This document shows positions 32,872-40,652 of a stretch of DNA of 43,088 nt, piece by piece. Both the position numbers and the translations under genes were made by a program. The notes below the pieces were generated by a model, which was given only the letters and a program-made list of their open reading frames with translations, made no database searches and had not been told where the DNA came from. Location of the stretch: positions 1 to 43,088 of the forward strand of contig JAKSIV010000019.1 of NCBI GenBank assembly GCA_024398635.1. The letters run 5' to 3'. Each line of letters opens with the position of its first letter. Position 1 is the stretch's first letter. Origin of the DNA: Bacteroidaceae bacterium. GTDB taxonomy: Bacteria > Bacteroidota > Bacteroidia > Bacteroidales > Bacteroidaceae.

Positions 32872-34022
32872 TGGATAATCAAGTAATTACCACCCCCGTG
32901 GAGCAGGAAGAAACCATAGACTACAAGGCACTGGCGCTCCGACTCTGGGCCAAGCGCAAGTACATAATCAAGGTCGGGGCAGCATTCGTGGTGCTCGGCT
33001 TACTGGCCGCATTAATACAGAAGCCTGTCTATGAAGCGTCATGCACCTTTGTCCCGCTGAGTACTTCATCGAAAGCTTCCAGCAGCTCGCTGTCATCCTT
33101 GGCCGCTATGGCAGGAATCAATTTGGGCGACATGAGCGCAGGCGAGTCTCTCTCGCCGCTCATATACCCGCAGCTGCTCAAAAACGTAGAATTCAACAAG
33201 GAACTGATGAGAGTGCCTCTGCATTTTGAGGACTATGACGAGCCTGTCTCACTGTACGACCTGGCCACCGACCGGAAATATCGCAAATTCTCCTTTGAAT
33301 CGGTGTTGAAGGCCGTCAAGAAATATACCATCGGCCTTCCCGGAGTCATACTGACCGCCATCCGGGGCGAGCAGCCCGATGTGGTGATCCCGGGCAGCGG
33401 GGAGGACGCTGAAGGGGAAGGCGGAAAAATCAGTGCCTTCACCAATGACGAATATAAGGTGTATAAGGCCCTTTCCAAAATGATTTCCCTGACGGTCGAA
33501 AAGAAGGACGGCTATCTGACGCTCTACGCCAAGTCGGGCGAAGCGCTGGTGGCGGCCGAACTCTGCCGGGGAGCTTTGAACCTGATGCAGAAATACATTG
33601 CCGACTTCAAGCAGACGCAGGCTAAGGACAATCTGGCCTACCTGCAGGCCCGCAGCAAAGAGACCCGGGCCGAATATCTGGCCAAACAGATGGAACTTGC
33701 CCAATATACCGATGCCAACCGCGGTGCTCATACCGCCACTTCGCAGACCCGCATTCAGCAACTTTCATCGGAATACGACCTGGCTTTCGCCCTCTATACC
33801 GAAGTCTCCAAGCAGTTGCTTCAGGCCGAACTCAAGGTGAAGAACGATACGCCGGTGTTGTCGGCCGTCAAGCCGGTGGATGTGCCTATGCAGAAGATGA
33901 ACAGCCGTTCCAAAACCCTGATGGTGTGGGTGTTCTTCGGAATCATTGTCAGCTGCGGTTCCGTCTTCGGTTTCGACTGGCTCCGCACACAGGGCTTGAA
34001 GTGGCCGAAGAAGTGGGAGTAA
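32871..34022 (+). CDS. Wzz/chain-length determinant, no kinase domain
   Basis: 383 residues with the Wzz plan. An N-terminal cytoplasmic segment is followed by a membrane helix at about 38-55 (GAAFVVLGLLAALI) and a large periplasmic coiled region (residues 60-335, including ARSKETRAEYLAKQMELA). A second membrane helix lies near 350-370 (MVWVFFGIIVSCGSVFGF) and a short tail ends in W. There is no Walker A or tyrosine cluster, so the Wzc kinase part is absent and would have to be supplied elsewhere or be unnecessary. It starts on the last base of the exporter stop, so the two are coupled. Confidence 0.9.
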   Translation: MDNQVITTPVEQEETIDYKALALRLWAKRKYIIKVGAAFVVLGLLAALIQKPVYEASCTFVPLSTSSKASSSSLSSLAAMAGINLGDMSAGESLSPLIYPQLLKNVEFNKELMRVPLHFEDYDEPVSLYDLATDRKYRKFSFESVLKAVKKYTIGLPGVILTAIRGEQPDVVIPGSGEDAEGEGGKISAFTNDEYKVYKALSKMISLTVEKKDGYLTLYAKSGEALVAAELCRGALNLMQKYIADFKQTQAKDNLAYLQARSKETRAEYLAKQMELAQYTDANRGAHTATSQTRIQQLSSEYDLAFALYTEVSKQLLQAELKVKNDTPVLSAVKPVDVPMQKMNSRSKTLMVWVFFGIIVSCGSVFGFDWLRTQGLKWPKKWE

Positions 34023-34064
34023 TCAGGAATAACTGGGAATAATGGACTTTTTCAGATAATACTG

Positions 34065-34949
34065 ATGAACATACTGGTAACAGGAGCAAACGGGCAGCTT
34101 GGCAACGAGATGCAGATCTGCGCCAAAGGGAGTAGGGACAATTACTTTTTCACCGATGTATGCGAAGGCTATGAGCATCTCGATATCACCGATCTTGCAG
34201 CCGTAAGAGAATACATAAGGAAGAACAACATAGAGGCCATTGTAAACTGTGCCGCCTGGACCAATGTCGATGGAGCGGAAGATCCTTCAAAATACGAGCT
34301 GGTTGAGACCCTCAACGCCACAGCCCCCGAAAATCTTGCTATTGCGATGAAGGAGGTGGAAGGCCTGCTGGTGCATATTTCTACAGACTATGTCTTCGGC
34401 AAGGAACCATACAATACCCCTTGTAAGGAAGACCAGACGGGAACCCCCACCGGAGTCTATGGCCTGACCAAACTCCACGGAGAGCAGAAGATAATCGCCA
34501 CCGGGTGTAATTATGTGATAATCCGTACCGCCTGGCTCTATAGCGAATTCGGCAAGAACTTCTGCAAAACAATGCTGGGTCTTACCGCCACCAAGCCCGA
34601 GTTAAAGGTAGTCTTCGATCAGGTGGGTACGCCTACATACGCACTTGACCTTGCCACTGCCATCTGTAAGATTGTAAGTGAGCGTTCTTTTGTCGGCAAT
34701 AGCGGAATATATCATTTCAGTAATGAAGGTGTATGTAGTTGGTACGACTTCACCAAGATGATTCAGTTCTTCAGCGGCCAGACCGACTGCAACGTCCTGC
34801 CTTGCCACTCGTCTGAATTTCCGAGTCCTGTGACTCGTCCAGCTTATTCTGTGCTGGATAAGACCAAGATAAAGGAGACATTCGGGGTTGAGGTGCCCTA
34901 TTGGACGGATTCACTCATGAAGTGTATAGAGAGATTGAAGGAAGATTGA
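34065..34949 (+). CDS. rmlD: dTDP-4-dehydrorhamnose reductase
   Basis: 294 residues. The nucleotide site is NILVTGANGQLGNEM, followed by NCAAWTNVDGAE, VHISTDYVFGK, TGVYGLTKLHGEQ (catalytic Tyr and Lys) and IIRTAWLYSEFGKNF. It reduces the 4-keto group to give dTDP-L-rhamnose, completing the rml pathway. It lies 42 bases after the exporter genes, apart from rmlA and rmlC. The rmlD remnant at 29567 shows where a copy formerly stood, so this one replaced it functionally. Confidence 0.95.
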   Translation: MNILVTGANGQLGNEMQICAKGSRDNYFFTDVCEGYEHLDITDLAAVREYIRKNNIEAIVNCAAWTNVDGAEDPSKYELVETLNATAPENLAIAMKEVEGLLVHISTDYVFGKEPYNTPCKEDQTGTPTGVYGLTKLHGEQKIIATGCNYVIIRTAWLYSEFGKNFCKTMLGLTATKPELKVVFDQVGTPTYALDLATAICKIVSERSFVGNSGIYHFSNEGVCSWYDFTKMIQFFSGQTDCNVLPCHSSEFPSPVTRPAYSVLDKTKIKETFGVEVPYWTDSLMKCIERLKED

Positions 34950-34964
34950 TGGAAGAAGGAAGCA

Positions 34965-35010
34965 AGCCCCACGCACACAGTCGCTTCGCGACAGAGTGCT
35001 TAAAGGGGCT
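34965..35010 (+). other. Nested inverted repeat between rmlD and the dehydratase gene
   Basis: Three stems nest: AGCCCC/GGGGCT (34965-34970 with 35005-35010), GCAC/GTGC, and GTCGC/GCGAC at the centre. No T-run follows, so it is not a normal intrinsic terminator. It may shape the mRNA leader of the dehydratase or be a mobile repeat remnant. Confidence 0.45.
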
Positions 35011-35051
35011 CCCGAAGGACCAATTTGACATAAAAGCCACATTATTCTATT

Positions 35052-35111
35052 ATGCAACTTATTGAATTACAATCTGTTACGGGGGGGGGGGTAATTATTC
35101 CCCTATTATGA
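35052..35111 (+). CDS. 19-codon upstream ORF containing a poly-G tract
   Basis: ATG 35052 opens MQLIELQSVTGGGVIIPLL and stops with TGA at 35109-35111, overlapping the ATG (35108) of the dehydratase by four bases (ATGA). The three glycines come from an 11-G tract. As sequenced, termination falls exactly on the downstream start, allowing coupling. Translation itself is not shown; the case rests on the exact overlap and the tract. See findings for the outcome at other tract lengths. Confidence 0.45.
   Translation: MQLIELQSVTGGGVIIPLL
35081..35091 (+). repeat. Homopolymer of 11 G
   Basis: The longest homopolymer noticed in the window, 16 bases before the dehydratase ATG. Runs of this length are prone to slipped-strand mispairing and to sequencing error. 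It lies inside the upstream ORF. Confidence 0.9.
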
Positions 35112-37012
35112 AAAGAGTAACAAGATACATATCTGAATATCTGAGCGCTAAAGTCATCTTTGCCTTAGATATAATAACATCAGTCATATCCTCTGTCCTT
35201 GTTTTGCTGATTTTGAACTTCCTTTCAAGTTCTGCCGCATATTCGGGAACATTTGCCCTGTGGTGGGTAGCGGGTTCCGCTATCTGTTCCACATTGGCTA
35301 TGGCACTGTTCAAATCGTACAATGTAATCATCCGTCACTCCACACTCAGGGATATCAGGAAACACGTTCTGGGGATTCTGTCAGCAAACATCCTGCTTGG
35401 AATAACCCTTGCCATTGCCTCTATCTTCAATGTGACAGTGCTCTTCGCACTTTTGGCAAACTTCCTCCTGACCGTATTTCTCGTGCTGGGGATACGATTC
35501 CTTATGGTTGATGTTTACGGATACTACAGAACAAAATACAGTGACAGAGCAGACAAACAGAGAGTTATTGTTTATGGTACGTCCGAGAAATCAGTCTCGA
35601 CGGTTGCGCGCTTCAGCTGTTCAAAGCATTATAGTCTGGTCGGATTCCTCTCAAAAGACCAAAGCGCAAAAAACCTTCAGATAGCAGGCTATCCTGTATT
35701 GTCATACAAGTCTGAGGAGGATTTCAGCATCATAGCCGAAAAACTTGAACTTCACGCCATACTCTTTGCCACGGACATTGACGCAAAAGCCGAAGAATCA
35801 GGATTAATCAAATACTGTACAAACAACAGGATAAAGACTCTTATCATTCCCTCAGTTGACGAGGTAATCGGAGGGAAGATGATAAACAGCGGCATTCGGC
35901 AGATAAAGATTGAGGACCTTCTCGGGAGGCCGGAGATCAAGATATCATTGGATGAAATCAAAGACAACTTCCGTGGTAAGGTCATAATGGTCACAGGCGC
36001 AGCCGGTAGCATAGGATCAGAACTCTGCCGCCAGCTGGCCACCTTTGGTGTTAAACAACTCATCCTGTTCGACAATGCCGAAACACCGATGCACAACTTT
36101 CGGCTTGAACTCGAAGCGCGTTTCCCGAAACTTGACTTTGTGCCTGTAATAGGGAGTGTCCGCCATAAGGACCGTCTCGATTACGCATTCCGCAACTGGC
36201 AGCCTCAAGTAGTCTTCCATGCAGCCGCCTATAAGCACGTCCCCCTGATGGAAGAGAACCCGTGCGAAGCGGTCTTTGCCAACGTCCACGGCTCCCGGAT
36301 GGTTGCCGACAAATGTGTGCAGTATGGAGTAGAGATGATGGTGATGATTTCCACAGACAAAGCTGTCAACCCTACCAACATTATGGGATGCAGCAAACGG
36401 CTTGCGGAGATATATGTCCAGAGTCTCGGTATCGCCCTGGCAAAGGGTGAAGTTCAAGGCAAAACCAAGTTCGTCACCACCCGTTTCGGTAACGTCCTTG
36501 GCTCAAACGGTTCCGTTATTCCACGATTTCGGGAGCAAATAGAGAGTGGCGGACCAATAACAGTCACCCACCCGGACGTGACACGGTTCTTTATGACCAT
36601 TCCGGAAGCCTGCCGTCTTGTTATGGAAGCCGCCACATTGAGCACGGGCAACCAGATATTCGTCTTCGATATGGGAAAGTCCGTCAAGATAGTTGACTTG
36701 GCCAGGCGGATGATTGAACTGGCAGGCTTGAAGGAAGGTGAAGACATCAGGATTGAATACACAGGCCTCAGACCCGGAGAGAAACTCTATGAAGAAGTCC
36801 TGGCAAGTACAGAGAACACGGAGCCTACATCTCACGATATGATACGCATAGCCAAAGTTCGGGAGTGCAGCTATCAGGAAGCGCTACAGGCCGTCGAGCA
36901 GCTTGCGGACCTATCCAAAGCAGTTAACGTCCCGGAGATGGTAAAGTTGATGAAGAAAGTGGTGCCGGAGTATAAGAGTGAGAACAGCAGGTTTGAAGAG
37001 TACGATTCGTAA
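35108..37012 (+). CDS. Second CapD/WbpM-type membrane dehydratase
   Basis: 634 residues of the same long-form family as the gene at 24675. Membrane segments fill about residues 12-130. The SDR domain shows GAAGSIGSELCRQLA, HAAAYKHVPLMEENP, STDKAVNPTNIMGCSKR and FGNVLGSNGSVIP. The two genes share plan and motifs but differ throughout, so this is an old pair, probably with different substrates or stereochemistry. The start MKRVTRYISEYLSA matches the usual family N-terminus. The gene sits behind an upstream ORF with a G tract, suggesting variable expression. Confidence 0.9.
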   Translation: MKRVTRYISEYLSAKVIFALDIITSVISSVLVLLILNFLSSSAAYSGTFALWWVAGSAICSTLAMALFKSYNVIIRHSTLRDIRKHVLGILSANILLGITLAIASIFNVTVLFALLANFLLTVFLVLGIRFLMVDVYGYYRTKYSDRADKQRVIVYGTSEKSVSTVARFSCSKHYSLVGFLSKDQSAKNLQIAGYPVLSYKSEEDFSIIAEKLELHAILFATDIDAKAEESGLIKYCTNNRIKTLIIPSVDEVIGGKMINSGIRQIKIEDLLGRPEIKISLDEIKDNFRGKVIMVTGAAGSIGSELCRQLATFGVKQLILFDNAETPMHNFRLELEARFPKLDFVPVIGSVRHKDRLDYAFRNWQPQVVFHAAAYKHVPLMEENPCEAVFANVHGSRMVADKCVQYGVEMMVMISTDKAVNPTNIMGCSKRLAEIYVQSLGIALAKGEVQGKTKFVTTRFGNVLGSNGSVIPRFREQIESGGPITVTHPDVTRFFMTIPEACRLVMEAATLSTGNQIFVFDMGKSVKIVDLARRMIELAGLKEGEDIRIEYTGLRPGEKLYEEVLASTENTEPTSHDMIRIAKVRECSYQEALQAVEQLADLSKAVNVPEMVKLMKKVVPEYKSENSRFEEYDS

Positions 37013-37049
37013 TAGAAAGCAACCTAATAATCATTAAAAACAAAAATAT

Positions 37050-37634
37050 ATGGGTATAACCTTCGACATAGAGAAGCAGAAATTCCAGTTCGACTTCGAA
37101 CACGATGGAACGAGCGACCTGGTGACCCTCACAGGCAGTGGCTATCAGGTGGAGGCATTCGGCAAATGCTTCTACTACGGCTATGAATTCGAGCCCGAAA
37201 TCGACAGCGAAACCAGGACGAAGTTCATCCAATACGTCAAGTTCTCTCCCTCCATCCAGAAGGACGAGAACCTCTCGCATTTCATCCAGAAGGCAATCAA
37301 CGACCTGAACAGCAAGATCAACCTCTACGACTACGACCTCGTCATCTACCCCGAATCCTCCAGTCAGGTCAACCAGTATATGCTCAGATACATATATAGA
37401 TTCGCCCAGCCGACCCTAAGGACAAATGAGAAAATACTGCAACTTGATGCAGAAGCCGACCGTGAACTCTGCAGAACGATAAAGAACCAGAACATCCTCG
37501 TCATAGACGACATCACCACCAGCGGCTCCACCCTCAATGAAATCCTCAGGACGCTCCGCATACTCAACGAAGACAACTCCATCACCATCTTCAGCCTCAT
37601 CGGCCGCAAGAACCTGATGGCAGAGATGGGATAA
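37050..37634 (+). CDS. Phosphoribosyltransferase-like protein, short
   Basis: 194 residues. The type I PRTase PRPP-binding motif is clear: ILVIDDITTSGSTLNE at 149-164 with the acid pair D153-D154. An upstream DYDLVIYPESSSQVNQYM (about 94-111) resembles the first PRTase strand and loop. Only about 40 residues lie between these blocks, less than usual for stand-alone relatives, hinting at an internal deletion. It does not resemble a purine or pyrimidine salvage enzyme. It sits between the dehydratase and gmd with no obvious role in sugar synthesis. It is followed after about 41 bases by a winged-helix protein. Confidence 0.6.
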   Translation: MGITFDIEKQKFQFDFEHDGTSDLVTLTGSGYQVEAFGKCFYYGYEFEPEIDSETRTKFIQYVKFSPSIQKDENLSHFIQKAINDLNSKINLYDYDLVIYPESSSQVNQYMLRYIYRFAQPTLRTNEKILQLDAEADRELCRTIKNQNILVIDDITTSGSTLNEILRTLRILNEDNSITIFSLIGRKNLMAEMG

Positions 37635-37675
37635 CCCCAGAAACTTTCGCAAACCAACATCAACACCAGTGATTT

Positions 37676-37957
37676 ATGGGTAAATATATAAACAAGGGCA
37701 ATGACGGTTTTGCTTCTATCCGCAATTCGAATTTTGTGGATAAGAGCAGGCTCATCTCACAGGTCAACTCTGTGCTGATGACGGAACTGATGGCACATTT
37801 CGGCTACAAAAAAAGAGAAAGCCTGAAAAAAGCGATTCTGGGCGAACTCCTCTTCAAAGGCATGATTGAAATGACCCATCCTGAAAACCCCAACCATCGA
37901 GGCCAGCGCTACCGTCTCACCGACATAGGAAGAAAAGAAATGGAAGCCTCCGAATAA
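37676..37957 (+). CDS. Small winged-helix protein
   Basis: 93 residues. The C-terminal two-thirds reads KKRESLKKAILGELLFKGMI, then MTHPENPNHRGQRYRLTDIG, the winged-helix tail found at the end of AlbA_2/ATPase and Fic-type proteins in Bacteroidetes. It lacks any partner domain, so it may be a relic of such a gene or a stand-alone DNA-binding adaptor. It follows the PRTase-like gene and precedes gmd by 126 bases. The call is based on pattern recognition of the fold. Confidence 0.5.
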   Translation: MGKYINKGNDGFASIRNSNFVDKSRLISQVNSVLMTELMAHFGYKKRESLKKAILGELLFKGMIEMTHPENPNHRGQRYRLTDIGRKEMEASE

Positions 37958-38083
37958 AAGCAGAAACTTCGCAGCAAGAACCCAAAAACAAGAGGTAACC
38001 CGGGTAACAAAGTAACACCGCAAACTTCGTACACACGCAAATGATTGGTACGAACCCACCAAGACAACAATTAGTAACAAATA

Positions 38084-39187
38084 ATGAAGACAGCACTTAT
38101 CACAGGTATTACCGGACAGGACGGAAGCTTCCTCGCCGAATTCCTACTTGAGAAAGGATATGAAGTTCACGGCATCATCCGCCGCAGCAGCTCGTTCAAC
38201 ACAGGCCGCATAGAGCACCTCTATCTGGACGAATGGGTACGCGACATGAAGCAGAAGCGCCTGGTCAACCTCCACTATGGAGACATGACCGACTCCTCCT
38301 CGCTCGTTCGCATCATCCAGACCGTCCAGCCCGATGAGATTTACAACCTTGCCGCCCAGAGCCACGTCAAAGTCTCCTTCGACTGCCCCGAATACACAGC
38401 CGAAGCCGATGCCACAGGCGTCCTCCGCCTCCTCGAAGCCGTAAGAATCCTCGGCCTCGAAAAGAAATGCAAGATATATCAGGCATCCACCTCCGAACTC
38501 TTCGGCCTCGTGCAGGAAGTCCCTCAGAAAGAGACGACCCCCTTCTACCCCCGCAGCCCCTACGGAGTGGCCAAGCAATACGGCTTCTGGATAACCAAGA
38601 ACTACCGTGAATCCTACGGCATGTTCGCAGTCAACGGCATCCTCTTCAACCACGAATCCGAGCGCAGAGGCGAAACCTTCGTCACCCGCAAAATCACCCT
38701 TGCCGCAGCCCGCATCGCCCAGGGCTATCAGGACAAGCTCTACCTTGGCAACCTCAACTCCCTGCGCGACTGGGGCTATGCCAAAGACTATGTCGAATGC
38801 ATGTGGCTCATCCTCCAGCAGGAGAAACCCGAAGATTTCGTCATTGCCACGGGCGAATACCACACGGTACGCGAATTCGCCACCCTCGCCTTCAGGAATG
38901 TCGGCATCGAGCTCAAATGGGAAGGCGAAGGGGTGAATGAAAAAGGAATCGTAGATTCCGTGTCATCGTCATCGTTATCGTCATCGTTGGTTGGCAAAAC
39001 CCTCGTCGAAGTCGATCCCAAATACTTCCGTCCTGCCGAAGTGGAGCAGCTCCTGGGCGACCCCACCAAGGCCAAGACCCTCCTGGGCTGGAACCCCCGC
39101 AAGACCAGCTTCGAGCAGCTCGTCAAGATAATGATAGACCACGACATGAAATTCGTCCGCAAACTCTACCTCAAATCACAGATGTAA
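38084..39187 (+). CDS. gmd: GDP-mannose 4,6-dehydratase
   Basis: 367 residues. The nucleotide site is [24 protein letters not shown], then the Gmd signatures [45 protein letters not shown] and [13 protein letters not shown] (catalytic Tyr, Lys) and [17 protein letters not shown]. It makes GDP-4-keto-6-deoxy-mannose, the fucose precursor, and is followed by fcl. Odd: residues about 292-304 are a serine-rich stretch encoded by TCATCG repeats, replacing the usual short loop before [10 protein letters not shown]. Codons here end mostly in C and G, unlike the earlier locus genes. Confidence 0.96.
   Translation: MKTALITGITGQDGSFLAEFLLEKGYEVHGIIRRSSSFNTGRIEHLYLDEWVRDMKQKRLVNLHYGDMTDSSSLVRIIQTVQPDEIYNLAAQSHVKVSFDCPEYTAEADATGVLRLLEAVRILGLEKKCKIYQASTSELFGLVQEVPQKETTPFYPRSPYGVAKQYGFWITKNYRESYGMFAVNGILFNHESERRGETFVTRKITLAAARIAQGYQDKLYLGNLNSLRDWGYAKDYVECMWLILQQEKPEDFVIATGEYHTVREFATLAFRNVGIELKWEGEGVNEKGIVDSVSSSSLSSSLVGKTLVEVDPKYFRPAEVEQLLGDPTKAKTLLGWNPRKTSFEQLVKIMIDHDMKFVRKLYLKSQM
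38963..38988 (+). repeat. TCATCG-type repeats in gmd
   Basis: A near-perfect (TCATCG/TTATCG) run encodes [12 protein letters not shown] residues in the loop preceding the substrate-binding region of Gmd. Its units are multiples of three, so changes keep the frame. Confidence 0.85.
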
Positions 39188-39247
39188 CCCTTGCGCAAAA
39201 CGCAGGGTGACTCGCGTCCGCGCAAAACCGCCAACTTTACAAAATTT

Positions 39248-39322
39248 ATGGAAGGAAGTCCGATAACATACGAAAGCGACACCTATATAGTCAACGACAT
39301 CAAAGCAGAACTATCCAAGTAA
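39248..39322 (+). CDS. 24-codon ORF just upstream of fcl
   Basis: The frame opens at 39248 and ends ...NDIKAELSK at 39322, one base before the fcl ATG at 39324. Beyond fcl, a piece reading HDIKAELAE ends at 40401. The shared ending suggests two relics of the same ancestral gene end. Translation is not supported by other evidence; it may matter for coupling to fcl. Confidence 0.25.
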   Translation: MEGSPITYESDTYIVNDIKAELSK

Positions 39323-39323
39323 C

Positions 39324-40265
39324 ATGGAAAAGAACAGCAAAATATACGTAGCCGGGCACCGGGGGATGGTGGGTTCAGCCATCGTGCGCGAATTGCAGCG
39401 GCAGGGCTACACCAACATAATCACCCGCACCCACAAGGAACTCGACCTCACCCGTCAGGAGCAGGTCGAAGCCTTCTTCCAGGCCGAAAAGCCCGAATAC
39501 GTGTTCCTTGCGGCTGCCAAGGTGGGCGGCATCATCGCCAACCAGAGCGCCCTTGCCGACTTTATGTACGACAACATGATACTTGAGATGAACGTCATCC
39601 ACTCCGCCTGGAAGAACGGCTGCCGCAAGCTCGAATTCCTCGGCTCCTCCTGCATCTACCCCCGAATGGCACCCCAGCCCATGCCCGAGAGCTGCCTGCT
39701 CACCTCCGAACTGGAGAAGACCAACGAAGCCTACGCCCTTGCCAAGATATCCGGCCTCAAATATTGCGAATACCTCAACCGCCAGTACGGCACCGACTAC
39801 ATCTCCGTGATGCCCACCAACCTCTACGGCCCCAACGACAACTACCACCCCGAGCACTCCCACGTGCTTCCCGCCCTCATCCGCCGCTTCCACGAAGCCA
39901 AGGTTGCTGGTCTGAAGGAAGTCACCTGCTGGGGCGACGGCTCACCCCTGCGCGAGTTCCTCTATGTGGATGACCTTGCCAACCTGTGCGTCTTCCTGAT
40001 GAACAATTACAGCGGCAACGAGACGGTTAACGCGGGCACCGGCAAGGAGCTGACCATCAAGGCCCTCACCGAGCTTGTGGCACGCGTTGTGGGCTACGAA
40101 GGGGCGATCAAGTGGGACACTTCGCGCCCCAACGGCACCCCTCGCAAACTCCTCGATGTCAGCAAAGCGACGAAGCTCGGGTGGACCTATAAGACCGAAT
40201 TGGAGGATGGGATACGGCTCGCGTATAAGGACTTTTTAGAGAACCCGATGCGAGCGGAGAGGTAG
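39324..40265 (+). CDS. fcl: GDP-L-fucose synthase
   Basis: 313 residues. The N-terminus IYVAGHRGMVGSAIVREL is the NADPH site, followed by ELDLTRQEQVEAFF, AAAKVGGI and LGSSCIYPRMAPQPM (catalytic Cys), with the Tyr-Lys pair in NEAYALAKISGLK and PTNLYGPNDNYHPEHSHVLPAL. It epimerises and reduces the Gmd product to GDP-L-fucose. It follows gmd with a 136-base gap that contains a hairpin and the 24-codon ORF. The C- and G-ending codon use is shared with gmd. It appears complete. Confidence 0.96.
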   Translation: MEKNSKIYVAGHRGMVGSAIVRELQRQGYTNIITRTHKELDLTRQEQVEAFFQAEKPEYVFLAAAKVGGIIANQSALADFMYDNMILEMNVIHSAWKNGCRKLEFLGSSCIYPRMAPQPMPESCLLTSELEKTNEAYALAKISGLKYCEYLNRQYGTDYISVMPTNLYGPNDNYHPEHSHVLPALIRRFHEAKVAGLKEVTCWGDGSPLREFLYVDDLANLCVFLMNNYSGNETVNAGTGKELTIKALTELVARVVGYEGAIKWDTSRPNGTPRKLLDVSKATKLGWTYKTELEDGIRLAYKDFLENPMRAER

Positions 40266-40479
40266 GAGGAAGGAATATCCAAGGAAGAAGCAAGGAAGAA
40301 GCAAAGAAGAACCCAGAATTAACAAGTTAACAAATTAACAACCCGCAGAAAAGGCGTACCTTTAATCGTCTCACGACATCAAAGCCGAACTGGCCGAATA
40401 AACCACCCCTTTGCGCAACCCGCCAGTCCCTCGCGTGACGCGCAAACCCCAACCCATAACCCAAAATTAACAACTTACC
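40266..40479 (+). other. Gap after fcl with repeated remnants
   Basis: It contains GGAAGAAGCAA duplicated (about 40278-40307), a HDIKAELAE-encoding scrap ending at 40401, and an inverted repeat TTTGCGC...GCGCAAA (about 40410-40446) that resembles one after gmd (about 39192-39227). A TACCTTTA box-like sequence is at 40357-40364. The motif CCCGCAGAAA occurs near 40342 and again at 40481 and 42023. Confidence 0.5.
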
Positions 40480-40652
40480 TCCCGCAGAAATAATGGCAGC
40501 GATAAGGATATTCATCAGCAGCGTGCAGAAGGAGTTTTCCGAGGAAAGGAAGGCTCTGGTCAAGTATATCCGGGAAGACGTGCTTCTGTGCAAGTTTTTC
40601 CAGCCGTTCATTTTCGAGGAGCTGCCGGCAATCAATCTGTCGGCTCCGGAGG
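40480..40652 (+). repeat. Direct repeat spanning the start of the DUF4062 gene, copy 1
   Basis: This matches 42022-42194 at an offset of 1542. The first 80 bases (40480-40559) are identical, the next 90 similar. The identical part begins 13 bases before the ATG. Confidence 0.9.

Noticed and set aside
34965..35010. An invertible promoter like those of Bacteroides capsule loci
   Set aside because: The inverted repeats are short and nested around a tiny loop, with no promoter between them and no recombinase nearby.
24675..37012. Recent duplication of the two long dehydratase genes
   Set aside because: The proteins share motifs but the DNA is diverged along its length, so they are an old pair.
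38144..38863. A 239-codon open frame on the minus strand
   Set aside because: It lies antisense to gmd in C- and G-rich codons, which remove stops from the opposite strand. The composition ([15 protein letters not shown]) is typical of such shadows.
39375..39893. A 172-codon open frame on the minus strand
   Set aside because: Antisense shadow of fcl with a Gly/Val-rich composition and no start signal.
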